Under the pieces are notes generated by a model. It had not been told where the DNA came from. It saw nothing but the letters and a program-made list of their open reading frames with translations, and ran no database searches. 50,029 nucleotides of DNA from Richelia sp. CSU_2_1 (GTDB taxonomy: Bacteria; Cyanobacteriota; Cyanobacteriia; Cyanobacteriales; Microcoleaceae), in NCBI GenBank assembly GCA_012034575.1, contig JAAUPF010000028.1:1-50029 (forward strand), given 5' to 3'. The translations under genes and the position numbers were made by a program. Below are positions 40,114 through 48,447 of this stretch, in pieces (position 1 is the stretch's first letter; each line of letters starts with the position of its first letter).

Positions 40114-42624
40114 ATGTTGGAATGGTTGCTCACACTGGGCGCGGCAGAATTAGGGAAGGCGATTTTTGAGCAAGTCCTGAAGTTGGGGCAATCTGCTGCC
40201 GAGGACTATGTGAAAGATTTTTTTAAAGGCTGTCTTCAGGAAGGAATCGCGGCTGCGAAACCAGAGGTGACAAAAAAATCAGTGGCTGAAGCGTTGAAGG
40301 CGTTTTTACTACTTATAACCGATGAATTAGAGGATCGAGAACTGTCTAAAGCTGAAATTCGCGATCGCTACGATCCAGCTTTAGTTCAATTTATTAAAGA
40401 TGATGCGGTAAAGTCGATTTTAGGTAAAGCCTTTGAAAAAGATTGTAGAGCGATCGACTCTACAACATTGTCAACCATCTGGCAGCAGTCCACCTTAAAA
40501 GGCAAGCCATTTCCAACAATACCAGAGGAATTTGACTGGCAGCGTGTGGGGCGTGAATATTTGAAAAAAGTGCGGCGGATTATTCGAGAGACACCCGAAT
40601 TACGATCGCTCTTAGAAACTGAACTTCTGGAAGATATCGCCCGAAATACAACGCCACTTTCACCAGGTTTTGATGTCGCTAAATATCGAGAGAGTTTGCA
40701 GTGTAGCTATGGGCATCTGAAATTATATGCGATCGACAGTACGGATCGCGTAGATGCTATTAAGCTCTGGAATATGTTCATTGAACAGACGGTACGAGAG
40801 GCGTTACCGCCAATGCGATATGAACTGCCGCTGGATTTGAAACGCCAACTGCAAGAACAGGGGCAATTGGCACCCGATTTATCACCTGAAGCGCTGGAAC
40901 ACTATCGACAAGAATATTTTCAGCAACCCTCGCGGAAGGTTTTAGAGGTAGTTGCAGATTCTCAACGAGTTGTGATTCTCGGCGATCCGGGTGCGGGGAA
41001 GTCTACACTTTTGCAGTATCTTGCTTTGGATTGGGTAGAGGGTAAAACTGAATTGTTGCCACTATTGATTGAGTTGCGAGAATATGCGATCGCCCAGACT
41101 CACAACTTCCTAGAATTTCTGCATTGCGGGCGTGGTGTTAATTGGCAATTCGATCGGCAACAACTCGATCGGCATTTGCAGGAACATCCAACAATGGTGA
41201 TGTTTGATGGCTTGGATGAAGTGTTCGATCGCGCGACTCAATCTGCAATTATTGACGACATCATCCGCTTTGCCCAACAGTATCCGAAAGCGCAAATCCT
41301 CATCACATCGCGCATCATTGGCTATAACCCCGATCGCCTCCAACACGCTCAGTTTCGTCACTTCACTATTCAACCATTGGATACTGATGAAATGCACGAA
41401 TTCATCGATCGCTGGTATGAATTGTCAATGGGCAGCGAAACTGACAAAGAAAGGATAAGAAAACGATTAAAAGATGCGATCGCCAATTCTAAAGCCATTC
41501 AAAATCTAGCAGATAATCCGTTGTTGCTAACGATGATGGCAATTCTGAATCGACGGCAGGAATTACCGCGCGATCGAGCCGATCTTTATGACCAAGCTTC
41601 GCGGGTGTTGCTGTACCATTGGGATGTGGATCATAAGCGGTTGCAGTTGCCGATGGATGCGATCGGGCGACGGGAAAAACAGGAGATGCTACGGGCGATC
41701 GCTTATGAGATGCAGGCAGGAGATGAAGGACTGAAGGGGAATTTGATTAGTGCCGATCGGCTAACACTAATTGTGACCAATTATCTGCGGGAACAGGGCT
41801 TTAGTGAGCCTCGCGAAAAAGCCAGTCGCTTGATTCAGCAACTCCGGGAACGTAACTTCATTCTCTGCTACCGAGGTGCTGACACCTACGGCTTTGTCCA
41901 TCGCACCTTTTTGGAATATTTCTGTGCGGTTGAAATTGTCAATCGCTTCGAGAAACAGCGCACCCTGACGTTTGAAAAATTGCGCGATGAGGTGTTTGGG
42001 AACCACTGGCAGGATGAAACTTGGCATGAGGTTCTGTGTCTGATTTGTGGGGCGATAGATCCTAAATTTGTAGGTCAATTGGTTGAGTTTTTAATGAATT
42101 TATTTTTAGAAGATGAACTAGAATCAGATGATTTAAAAACTGAAGATGATGACTTGTATGACTATTTTCTTAAAAGTGTAGGAGGTGATATTTCTCTAGT
42201 TCGTCAATTCCTCCAAGAAGTTCGTAACTATCGAGAACTCAGACATATTTCATGGTTGTTGATTGACAAACTTGAAACATTCGTTTCATCTTTTGATGCC
42301 TACCATTCGGATATTAGTGAATTTGACGTGTGGTTTTTAATTGAAGAATCTGCTGGCATAGTTCGGCTTATTGCTGATATGGGACAAGGCGATGCAAGGG
42401 TTTATCAATGGCTTGTAAATACAGCCAAGGATGGTGATTTTCTACAAGAAATTTCTTTAGCTGCAATATCTGGACTTGTAGATAACTGGAAAGACGATCC
42501 AAATTTGATTAAGTCGCTTAGTGAAGTTGCAGTACAAAATCCTGACGAGGAAGTGCGAGAATGGGCACAGGAGCAATTAAAAATGCAAAATGTGAAATTA
42601 AGAATTAAAGAGGAGGAGGCATGA
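40114..42624 (+). CDS. NACHT-domain NTPase (NLR-like)
   Basis: The 836-residue protein has a helical N-terminal region (1-240) starting LLTLGAAELGKAIFEQVLKLG, as in cyanobacterial NACHT proteins. The STAND ATPase core has Walker A VVILGDPGAGKSTLLQYLA (290-298 central), Walker B MVMFDGLDEVFDR (361-373) and sensor ILITSRIIGY (395-404), then the helical region DNPLLLTMMAILNRRQELPRDRADLY and VHRTFLEYFCAVEIV. The C-terminal 200 residues are acidic and helical, without LRR, WD40 or TPR repeats. Bacterial NACHT proteins include anti-phage sensors; that role is inferred here. It lies 7 bp before higB, and its last codons (EEEA) contain the AGGAGGAGG that can serve higB. Confidence 0.88.
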   Translation: MLEWLLTLGAAELGKAIFEQVLKLGQSAAEDYVKDFFKGCLQEGIAAAKPEVTKKSVAEALKAFLLLITDELEDRELSKAEIRDRYDPALVQFIKDDAVKSILGKAFEKDCRAIDSTTLSTIWQQSTLKGKPFPTIPEEFDWQRVGREYLKKVRRIIRETPELRSLLETELLEDIARNTTPLSPGFDVAKYRESLQCSYGHLKLYAIDSTDRVDAIKLWNMFIEQTVREALPPMRYELPLDLKRQLQEQGQLAPDLSPEALEHYRQEYFQQPSRKVLEVVADSQRVVILGDPGAGKSTLLQYLALDWVEGKTELLPLLIELREYAIAQTHNFLEFLHCGRGVNWQFDRQQLDRHLQEHPTMVMFDGLDEVFDRATQSAIIDDIIRFAQQYPKAQILITSRIIGYNPDRLQHAQFRHFTIQPLDTDEMHEFIDRWYELSMGSETDKERIRKRLKDAIANSKAIQNLADNPLLLTMMAILNRRQELPRDRADLYDQASRVLLYHWDVDHKRLQLPMDAIGRREKQEMLRAIAYEMQAGDEGLKGNLISADRLTLIVTNYLREQGFSEPREKASRLIQQLRERNFILCYRGADTYGFVHRTFLEYFCAVEIVNRFEKQRTLTFEKLRDEVFGNHWQDETWHEVLCLICGAIDPKFVGQLVEFLMNLFLEDELESDDLKTEDDDLYDYFLKSVGGDISLVRQFLQEVRNYRELRHISWLLIDKLETFVSSFDAYHSDISEFDVWFLIEESAGIVRLIADMGQGDARVYQWLVNTAKDGDFLQEISLAAISGLVDNWKDDPNLIKSLSEVAVQNPDEEVREWAQEQLKMQNVKLRIKEEEA

Positions 42625-42631
42625 GCATAAT

Positions 42632-42919
42632 ATGCACGTAATTACCCGCAAACGGTTGAATGAGTTTGCTAAACTTTATCCAGATACAACAAATGCTTTG
42701 GTTCAATGGTACAAACTCGTCAAACAAAATGAATTTGCAACCTTCGTTGAACTCCGTGAACTATTTCCATCTGCCGATCGAGTTGGGAAATTGACTGTGT
42801 TCAACATAGGAGGGAATAAAGTTCGACTCATTGCTGCTATTCATTACAATCGGAAGAAAGTCTACATTCGGGCTGTATTAACTCATGCAGAATATGATGA
42901 AGAAAGGTGGAAAGAATAA
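42632..42919 (+). CDS. higB: HigB-type mRNA interferase toxin
   Basis: The 95-residue protein (VITRKRLNEFAKLYPDTTNALVQWYKLVKQ, FPSADRVGKLTVFNIGGNKVRLIAAIHYNRKKVYIRAVLTHAEYDEERW) matches HigB of the RelE superfamily, which cleaves mRNA at the ribosome. The family's basic residues are present. The toxin-first order is the rule for higBA. It starts 7 bp after the NACHT gene and its TAA overlaps the next ATG (TAATG), so the three genes form one coupled unit. Confidence 0.85.
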   Translation: MHVITRKRLNEFAKLYPDTTNALVQWYKLVKQNEFATFVELRELFPSADRVGKLTVFNIGGNKVRLIAAIHYNRKKVYIRAVLTHAEYDEERWKE

Positions 42920-43152
42920 TGCAAAGTCTTAATCTCGATCGCACAATTACCGCTTGGACATCGATCGCTGAAATGGTTTTTGTCCCTCACACCGAACAAG
43001 AATACGATCGTTTAGTCGAACTACTAGATAGCCTGATCGATCGAGTGGGTGAGAATGAAAGCCATCCCCTGGCTTCGATGATGGACGTTATTGGTGTCTT
43101 AATCGAAAACTATGAATCTGAACATATTCCTGAGTTAGAAGAGATTGCGTAA
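42919..43152 (+). CDS. HigA-like antitoxin lacking an HTH domain
   Basis: ATG at 42919 overlaps the higB stop by one base. The 77-residue product (NLDRTITAWTSIAEMVFVPHTEQEYDRLVELLDSLIDRVGE, HPLASMMDVIGVLIENYESEHIPELEE) matches the N-terminal part that accompanies cyanobacterial HigB toxins, but the XRE DNA-binding domain of classical HigA is not present. It presumably neutralises HigB; self-regulation by DNA binding would need another protein, perhaps the nearby XRE gene at 43943. Confidence 0.7.
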   Translation: MQSLNLDRTITAWTSIAEMVFVPHTEQEYDRLVELLDSLIDRVGENESHPLASMMDVIGVLIENYESEHIPELEEIA

Positions 43153-43179
43153 ACCTACCCACCTTCGCGATCGAGATTT

Positions 43180-43295
43180 ACGCACTCCGACAAAGAAACC
43201 GGGTTTTTCCCAAATCTGCGGGCTGTAACGAAGTTTTCTCGTAAAAACCCGGTTTCTGACCACCCGTTTGGAGTTTGATAAACTTAAAGTAATGA
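43180..43295. repeat. AGAAACCGGGTTTTT palindrome and shared promoter-like segment
   Basis: The arms 43194-43208 and 43243-43257 are perfect 15-bp inverted repeats. The sequence continues into GAGTTTGATAAACTTAAAG, nearly the same as at 40065-40084 upstream of the NACHT gene. It lies just ahead of the next toxin-antitoxin pair. Confidence 0.8.
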
Positions 43296-43308
43296 TTCAG
43301 GATCGACC

Positions 43309-43548
43309 ATGACATCGCAACTTCAACAAGCCATCAATCTGGCTCAGTCACTTTCATTCGCAGAGCAGCTTGAACTCCTAAAAACACTATCCACAATTAT
43401 TCAACAAACCCATTCTCTAGAAAACCAAGTCATGCCGGAAGCAGATACAGATTTTTGTGCAGAAAGCTTTCGCACATCCTGGCAGCAAGCTGTCACCGGA
43501 CAAACTCTACCCCTTTCTGAACTTTGGGAGGGCATCGACGTTGACTGA
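43309..43548 (+). CDS. Putative antitoxin of a RelE-type pair
   Basis: The 79-residue protein (QLQQAINLAQSLSFAEQLELLKTLSTIIQQ, then an acidic FRTSWQQAVTGQTLPLSELWEGIDVD) is small, helical and acidic, and overlaps the following RelE-like gene by 8 bp. The tail (LSELWEGID) resembles antitoxins that wrap around RelE-type toxins. No DNA-binding domain is clear. The call rests mainly on the pairing. Confidence 0.65.
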   Translation: MTSQLQQAINLAQSLSFAEQLELLKTLSTIIQQTHSLENQVMPEADTDFCAESFRTSWQQAVTGQTLPLSELWEGIDVD

Positions 43549-43909
43549 CACGCCTTCGATCGAAATTCGGTTAACCCCTGAGTTTCAGCGAAAACTGAGA
43601 ACCCTTGCGAAGAAATATCGCCAAGTCCAAGCCGATCTTCGGCCGATCGTCGAACAGTTGCAATTTGGAGCATTGCTTGGAGATCGAATCCCTGGTCTTG
43701 GTTCTCCGGTTATGAAAGTGCGGCTTAAGAATAGCGATATTCAAAAAGGTAAAAGTGGCGGTTATCGCCTGATTTACTGGATTTCATCGCCTGAGTCGAT
43801 CGTTTTATTAGACATTTACTCAAAATCTGAGCAGCAAGATATTGAAGTTGCGGAGATTCGCCAAATTATTAAAGAATTCAGCACTCAATCTGAAGAAACA
43901 GAAAATTAA
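43541..43909 (+). CDS. RelE/ParE-superfamily toxin
   Basis: A TTG at 43541 is taken as start, giving 122 residues beginning MTDTPSIEIRLTPEFQRKLRTLAKKYRQVQADL; the open frame further upstream is out of phase with the antitoxin and unlikely. PGLGSPVMKVRLKNSDIQKGKSGGYRLIYWI and VLLDIYSKSEQQDIEVAEIRQIIKEF are typical of RelE-family mRNA interferases. The overlap with the antitoxin implies coupled translation. Confidence 0.8.
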   Translation: MTDTPSIEIRLTPEFQRKLRTLAKKYRQVQADLRPIVEQLQFGALLGDRIPGLGSPVMKVRLKNSDIQKGKSGGYRLIYWISSPESIVLLDIYSKSEQQDIEVAEIRQIIKEFSTQSEETEN

Positions 43910-43942
43910 CCTACTCTTCTAAAATCTCAACTAAATCTTAGT

Positions 43943-44155
43943 TTAATATTCCAAAATTTCAACTAAATCTTCGATCGCAATATCGAACGCACGGGCCATT
44001 TTGTCCAATGCCGTATAGTCTACAGTTGCCATGCCCGGAGAATTAGCATAGGTAATAATTGTGGTATATGGAATACCTGTTCTTTTGGAAACTTCTGTCA
44101 TATTCCAACCCTTCTCTTGAGCAAATTCTCGAACTCGCAGCCTAATTCGTCCCAT
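43943..44155 (-). CDS. XRE-family helix-turn-helix regulator
   Basis: The 70-residue protein is one Cro/CI-type HTH domain: IRLRVREFAQEKGWNMTEVSKRTGIPYTTIITYANSPG, with AFDIAIEDLVEILEY at the end. It is the size of a single-domain regulator. It converges on the RelE-type pair (34 bp gap) and may regulate the nearby modules. Confidence 0.85.
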   Translation of the reverse strand: MGRIRLRVREFAQEKGWNMTEVSKRTGIPYTTIITYANSPGMATVDYTALDKMARAFDIAIEDLVEILEY

Positions 44156-44282
44156 TACCTCTTGACAACACTCGAGTATTCGTGTTGAATATAAACTATA
44201 AACAAGCGATCGCCCTCGGACCTGAGAAATCTAGGGCGAACGCCTTTCCTTTACCACCCACAAAAGTGGGCAGAATACACCT

Positions 44283-44525
44283 ATGATACCAAAACAACCG
44301 ACATATCGCGATCGACTTCAGCCTTGGCATCTAATTCGCCATCTCCCCAACTGTCAGCGCCACACAGTCGCCCGTTTCGCCCGCCGCCCTGACGCGGAAT
44401 CTTACTTAAATGCACTTCGCGGCTTAATGCCCGGAGTTCCGCATACAATTGTGTTCGTAAATGCGCTGTCCGTTTTAGATGAAAACAGCGTGCCAATTGC
44501 AACAGAATTGGCGATCGAAGTTTAA
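44283..44525 (+). CDS. Hypothetical protein (80 aa)
   Basis: MIPKQPTYRDRLQPWHLIRHLPNCQRHTVARFARRPDAE... is protein-like, with a basic N-terminal half and a C-terminal VPHTIVFVNALSVLD. I recognise no family. It stands alone between the XRE gene and the repeat region. Confidence 0.5.
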   Translation: MIPKQPTYRDRLQPWHLIRHLPNCQRHTVARFARRPDAESYLNALRGLMPGVPHTIVFVNALSVLDENSVPIATELAIEV

Positions 44526-44531
44526 GCCAAA

Positions 44532-44628
44532 AACAGGCAAGATGGCTGTTCCACAAACATTAAAATATGTTGTGAAACAGGCATCTTTCCCGCCCAAAAA
44601 ACAGGCAAGATGGCTGTTCCACAAATAT
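44532..44628. repeat. Two AACAGGCAAGATGGCTGTTCC repeats and an inverted copy
   Basis: AACAGGCAAGATGGCTGTTC occurs at 44532 and 44600, each followed by CACAAAYATT. Between them ATGTTGTGAAACAGGCATCTT (44568-44588) is the inverted form of the first copy, making an imperfect hairpin. Another copy with differences occurs at 2758-2780. Confidence 0.8.
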
Positions 44629-44681
44629 TGAATTGAAATGTTGCTAAACTGTAAATAGACTTAAGTCAAGGAGTCACATCA

Positions 44682-45470
44682 ATGCCATCTCCCTTTCCCG
44701 GTATGGACCCGTATTTAGAGCATCCCGAACTCTGGCCCGCGCTACACCACTGGCTAATTATTGAAATTGCCAGATTATTATCTCCCCAACTGCGTCCTAA
44801 GTATTTAGTGTCTGTAGAAGTGAGAATGTATGAAACCGCTGACGACAATTTATCAAATGGCATTCCTGATGTAAACGTAATTCAGCCAAGAACCACAACC
44901 GAATTAATAACATCAAACGTAGCCGTTGCAGCGCCACCAACACAACCCTTGACAGTAAATATTCCCATGCCATACCAGGTTCGGGAAGGATATTTAGAAA
45001 TTAGAGAAAGAGAAAACCAAGAATTAATCACCCTAATTGAAATCCTCTCGCCTAGTAATAAGCGATCGGGCAAAGGAAGACAAATGTATGAGGAAAAGCG
45101 AGAAGAAATTTTGGGCAGCCGCACTCATTTAATTGAAATAGATTTATTGCGGCGCGGTCGAAAAATGCCAATTATTGGCAATAATGTTGAAAGTCACTAT
45201 AGCGTTTTGGTGTGTCGGGGAAATCGCCGCCCCAGAGCAGATTTGTACGCTTTTAACGTGCAGGACCCGATGCCGGCTTTTCCTTTACCGCTGCGATCGG
45301 GCGATACTGAACCAATAATCAATTTGCAGGAATTATTCACTGAAATTTACGATGTAGGAAGTTACGACCTCAAGATAGATTATCGCAACTGGGAAGTCAT
45401 ACCAGCGCTGTCAGAGACTGATACAATTTGGGCAAATGATTTGTTGCGCGATCGGGGATTTCGAGATTGA
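44682..45470 (+). CDS. DUF4058 family protein
   Basis: The 262-residue protein starts MPSPFPGMDPYLEHPELWPALHHWLI, the family's signature, and has YLEIRERENQELITLIEILSPSNKRSGKGRQMYEEKREEIL and LIEIDLLRRGRKMP. The E...LSPSNK and EIDLLR segments recall the core of PD-(D/E)XK nucleases; DUF4058 has no proven function. GTCAAGGAG precedes the start. It lies directly before the hicBA pair. Confidence 0.85.
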   Translation: MPSPFPGMDPYLEHPELWPALHHWLIIEIARLLSPQLRPKYLVSVEVRMYETADDNLSNGIPDVNVIQPRTTTELITSNVAVAAPPTQPLTVNIPMPYQVREGYLEIRERENQELITLIEILSPSNKRSGKGRQMYEEKREEILGSRTHLIEIDLLRRGRKMPIIGNNVESHYSVLVCRGNRRPRADLYAFNVQDPMPAFPLPLRSGDTEPIINLQELFTEIYDVGSYDLKIDYRNWEVIPALSETDTIWANDLLRDRGFRD

Positions 45471-45511
45471 TTTTCCGTTCAATCATTTTTGATTTAACAA
45501 GCGAGGTAAAA

Positions 45512-45754
45512 ATGATTCAGAAATACTTTCAAAAAGCAATGCAAGTAGCCCATTATGAAATACTTGAGGATAATGAAGGCTTTTACGGGTCAATTCCTGC
45601 TGCTGCTGGAGTGTGGGCAACAGGCAGTACCCTAGAAGAATGCCGAGAAGAATTATTAGAAGTGTTAGAAGAATGGGTTTTGCTTGGCATTGCAATGGGT
45701 CACGAGTTGCCAGAATTTGATGGTGTAATTTTGAAAGTGAAGCCTGTCGCCTAA
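45512..45754 (+). CDS. hicB: HicB-family antitoxin
   Basis: The ATG at 45512 has GAGG eight bases upstream; the longer frame from 45467 overlaps DUF4058 and is less likely. The 80-residue protein (AHYEILEDNEGFYGSIPAAAGVWATGSTLEECREELLEVLEEWV) is the partial RNase H fold of HicB antitoxins, without an added HTH domain. It overlaps hicA by one base (TAATG). The antitoxin-first order is the reverse of the classical hicAB order. Confidence 0.85.
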   Translation: MIQKYFQKAMQVAHYEILEDNEGFYGSIPAAAGVWATGSTLEECREELLEVLEEWVLLGIAMGHELPEFDGVILKVKPVA

Positions 45755-45972
45755 TGCCTGTTTTCGGTCCGATCGCCCGCCGGGATTTAATTGCTGCATT
45801 CAGGGCTGCTGGTTTTGAAGGCCCATTTTCAGGTGGAAAACACCAGTTTATGCAGCAGAATGGTTTGCGAGTTCGCATTCCCAATCCCCATCAGCAAGAC
45901 ATCAGCAGAAATTTGCTAGGGAGAATTTTGATGCAGGCAAATATTTCACAAGAGGAATGGGAAAATTTGTAG
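45754..45972 (+). CDS. hicA: HicA-type mRNA interferase toxin
   Basis: The 72-residue protein (RRDLIAAFRAAGFEGPFSGGKHQFMQQNGLRVRIPNPHQQDISRNLLGRILMQANISQEEW) is a dsRBD-like HicA toxin; the GGKHQFM motif carries the catalytic His. It would cleave mRNA and be held by HicB. Both genes are coupled by TAATG. Confidence 0.88.
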   Translation: MPVFGPIARRDLIAAFRAAGFEGPFSGGKHQFMQQNGLRVRIPNPHQQDISRNLLGRILMQANISQEEWENL

Positions 45973-46154
45973 TAATTCGGCAATAATATTCCCCGACACA
46001 CACTCTATATGTAGAATGCGCAGTGCGCACATTATTGCTCGCTCGCACAGCTCAAATTGCTCGATCGCTTCGATTCGCGATCGCCGCGACACAACCGTCA
46101 AAATCTTCAATCCTCCAATCTAAAATCTCAACTCTAAAATCTAAAGTTGCTAGA

Positions 46155-46730
46155 TTATTCAGCAGGCAAGATTTGAGGTCGATCGCCCAAAAACACTTCT
46201 GTTTCAGTCCGAGCCCACTGGCGGTAATCAAATATCAACTGATACATCAATCGCTGTTTGACGGTCAGCAACACGCTTTTGAGCAAACCGTGACCCGTTG
46301 CTTCTAAAATCGGTTTGGGCGTCATCCAAAAAGGCGGCGGCAATTCTACTCCAACTTCCAAATTTGCCGTACCTCTAAGAAAAGTTGCCCCGCCGATTTG
46401 GTGCGGAGCCAGCCATCCTTTAAGCTGGAGAGAAAAGCGATCGTTGATGTATTCTACACCGCGAATTTCGCAGCCTACAGACTCCAAATTGACAGTACCG
46501 TCAGAAAGAGATCGCACTCTCATGTCTACTGTCGGTTGAATGCTCAGCATCATAAATTCTAGCGGTCGCATTTTTAACCGGAAACAGTCATCTTTTAGCT
46601 GCTCTGTACGGCTGCGATCGACTAGGGCATTCACCAGCCGCTGCGGCTGTCGCAGATAATGCTGAATGGGAACCCTTTCCTCTGGCACCGCTATCTCAAC
46701 TGATTGGGAAGCATTAAACCGGATGTACAT
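46155..46730 (-). CDS. DUF1997 family protein
   Basis: The 191-residue protein (ASQSVEIAVPEERVPIQHYLRQPQRLVNAL, CFRLKMRPLEFMMLSIQPTVDMRV, FSLQLKGWLAP, LRGTANLEVGVELPPPFWMTPKPILEATGHGLLKSVLLTVKQRLM) matches DUF1997, conserved in cyanobacteria and plastids. The function is not established. It is soluble and probably START/SRPBCC-like. It is divergent from pheA. Confidence 0.85.
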   Translation of the reverse strand: MYIRFNASQSVEIAVPEERVPIQHYLRQPQRLVNALVDRSRTEQLKDDCFRLKMRPLEFMMLSIQPTVDMRVRSLSDGTVNLESVGCEIRGVEYINDRFSLQLKGWLAPHQIGGATFLRGTANLEVGVELPPPFWMTPKPILEATGHGLLKSVLLTVKQRLMYQLIFDYRQWARTETEVFLGDRPQILPAE

Positions 46731-46815
46731 GAAAAAATGTAAAAATATAGGATTCGTAAGAATATTTTAACAAAAATTGAGCCTTAATTAAGAATTAGAT
46801 CGGGATTGCCAACTT

Positions 46816-47736
46816 ATGATAATTTCAATTGCCCATCTGGGCCCAGCAGGTACAAATACAGAAACAGCAGCCATCGCTTACAGCAATTGGCTGAGTTCTC
46901 AAACCGGCTGGGAATGCAAGCTATGTCCTTATTCAACCATTTCCCAAGCGTTAGAGGCATCCGTCTCGGGGCTTGTCGATCTAGCCGTTGTACCTGCAGA
47001 AAATTCGATCGAAGGTAGCGTAACTGTCACTTTAGATACCCTGTGGCGACTGGATTCGCTGCGCATCAGACACGCTTTAATATTGCCAATTTCCCACGCA
47101 CTGCTGTCCAATGCTAAAAATTTTGAGGCAATTGAAAAAGTTTACTCTCACCCGCAAGCCCTAGCTCAATGTCAAAGATGGCTGGAGCAACAAATGCCCT
47201 CTGCTGTGCTGGTGCCGGCAAACTCCACCACCGAAGCTTTGCATTACCTTGAAGATCCCACCATAGCAGTTATTTCCGCCCCGAGAGCGGCTAAATTGTA
47301 CGATTTACCGATACTCGCTCACCCGATTAACGATAATCCCGATAATTACACTCGCTTTTGGGTACTCGGTAAAAACCCGGAAGAATTTGCTAAAACCGAA
47401 ACAGTCGATTTATTATCAAAAAAATCTGGCGATCTGACGATTTCTGATTCGCACACATCTAATTGCACTCACACATCGCTAGCTTTTAGCGTACCTGCTA
47501 ATATGCCGGGAGCGCTAGTGAAACCTTTACAAGCTTTTGCCAGTCGGGGGATTAATCTCAGCCGGATTGAATCTCGCCCTACCAAGCGATCGCTCGGAGA
47601 ATATCTTTTCTTTATAGATATTGAAGCCGATGTTTGTGAAGTATTAGTGCGATCGGCTCTAGAAGAGCTAAAAACCTACACGGAAACTTTAAAAATCTTT
47701 GGTTGTTACAGTGCAATCTCGGCAGTAGAATGTTAA
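46816..47736 (+). CDS. pheA: Prephenate dehydratase
   Basis: The 306-residue enzyme converts prephenate to phenylpyruvate in phenylalanine synthesis. The catalytic domain has IAHLGPAGTNTETAA, VVPAENSIEGSVTVTLDTLW, YSHPQALAQCQRWL and a variant DNPDNYTRFWVLG of the TRF motif. The C-terminal ACT domain (about 220-300) has ESRPTKRSLGEYLFFIDIE, the phenylalanine-binding ESRP motif, so feedback inhibition is expected. No chorismate mutase domain is fused. Confidence 0.95.
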   Translation: MIISIAHLGPAGTNTETAAIAYSNWLSSQTGWECKLCPYSTISQALEASVSGLVDLAVVPAENSIEGSVTVTLDTLWRLDSLRIRHALILPISHALLSNAKNFEAIEKVYSHPQALAQCQRWLEQQMPSAVLVPANSTTEALHYLEDPTIAVISAPRAAKLYDLPILAHPINDNPDNYTRFWVLGKNPEEFAKTETVDLLSKKSGDLTISDSHTSNCTHTSLAFSVPANMPGALVKPLQAFASRGINLSRIESRPTKRSLGEYLFFIDIEADVCEVLVRSALEELKTYTETLKIFGCYSAISAVEC

Positions 47737-47802
47737 GATTACAGTGTAATTTCCGTAGTATTATGAGTGTAATTTTCAGCTCGACACGGGAGGCTAGCTA
47801 CT

Positions 47803-48444
47803 ATGGATGCTGATGAACTTCTCAAGCGATATGCAGCCGGAGAAAGGGATTTTCATGAAGAAAACTTAACAGGAGCTTCTCTGTCAGAAGCTTTTTTAAG
47901 TCACATTTGTCTCGCCTGTGCCCGATTAAAAGATGCAAATCTAGCTTCTGCAGATCTGAGTTGGGGTAACTTAATGGGTGCCAATCTCGATAGTGCTTGT
48001 CTGTTAGTTGCGAACTTAAATGGAGCCAACTTGAGCCGAGCAAATATCATCCGTGCGAGACTATTAGGGGCCGATCTAATTGACGCCAATTTAGTAGCAG
48101 CCAATTTGGGCGATACTAAACTTATCGGCGTCAACTTTACCAGAGCAAATTTAGAGCTAGCAAATCTCATGGAAGCTAACGCTTACGAAGCTCGTTTCGA
48201 CGGAGCTAACCTTAAAGGTGCAAATCTCAGTGAGACAAAACTGCGGGGAGCGAGTTTCAGAAATGCCGATTTGAGAGGAGCATTTTTGTGTGAAAGCAAC
48301 CTTGCCGGTGCCGATCTCAGAGAAGCTGATTTGCGCGATGCTAATTTGAGCGGTGCATTTTTGTGCGGTGCAAAACTGGAAGGTGCTAAGTTGAAGGACG
48401 CAATTTTAACTGATGCAATACACTTTTGTATCAGACAAACATGA
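47803..48444 (+). CDS. Pentapeptide-repeat protein
   Basis: The 213-residue protein is almost entirely A(D/N)LxX repeats from residue 20 (DANLASADLSWGNLMGANLDS and on) to the end, forming a right-handed beta-helix. There is no other domain or signal. Such proteins can act as DNA mimics or protein scaffolds, but no role can be assigned. It lies 66 bp after pheA, with GGGAGG before the ATG region. A hairpin follows. Confidence 0.88.
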   Translation: MDADELLKRYAAGERDFHEENLTGASLSEAFLSHICLACARLKDANLASADLSWGNLMGANLDSACLLVANLNGANLSRANIIRARLLGADLIDANLVAANLGDTKLIGVNFTRANLELANLMEANAYEARFDGANLKGANLSETKLRGASFRNADLRGAFLCESNLAGADLREADLRDANLSGAFLCGAKLEGAKLKDAILTDAIHFCIRQT

Positions 48445-48447
48445 ACT

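Noticed and set aside
43457-43540. Longer RelE-type toxin starting at 43457
   Set aside because: It would overlap the antitoxin by 90 bp; the TTG at 43541 gives the usual family start and a normal short overlap.
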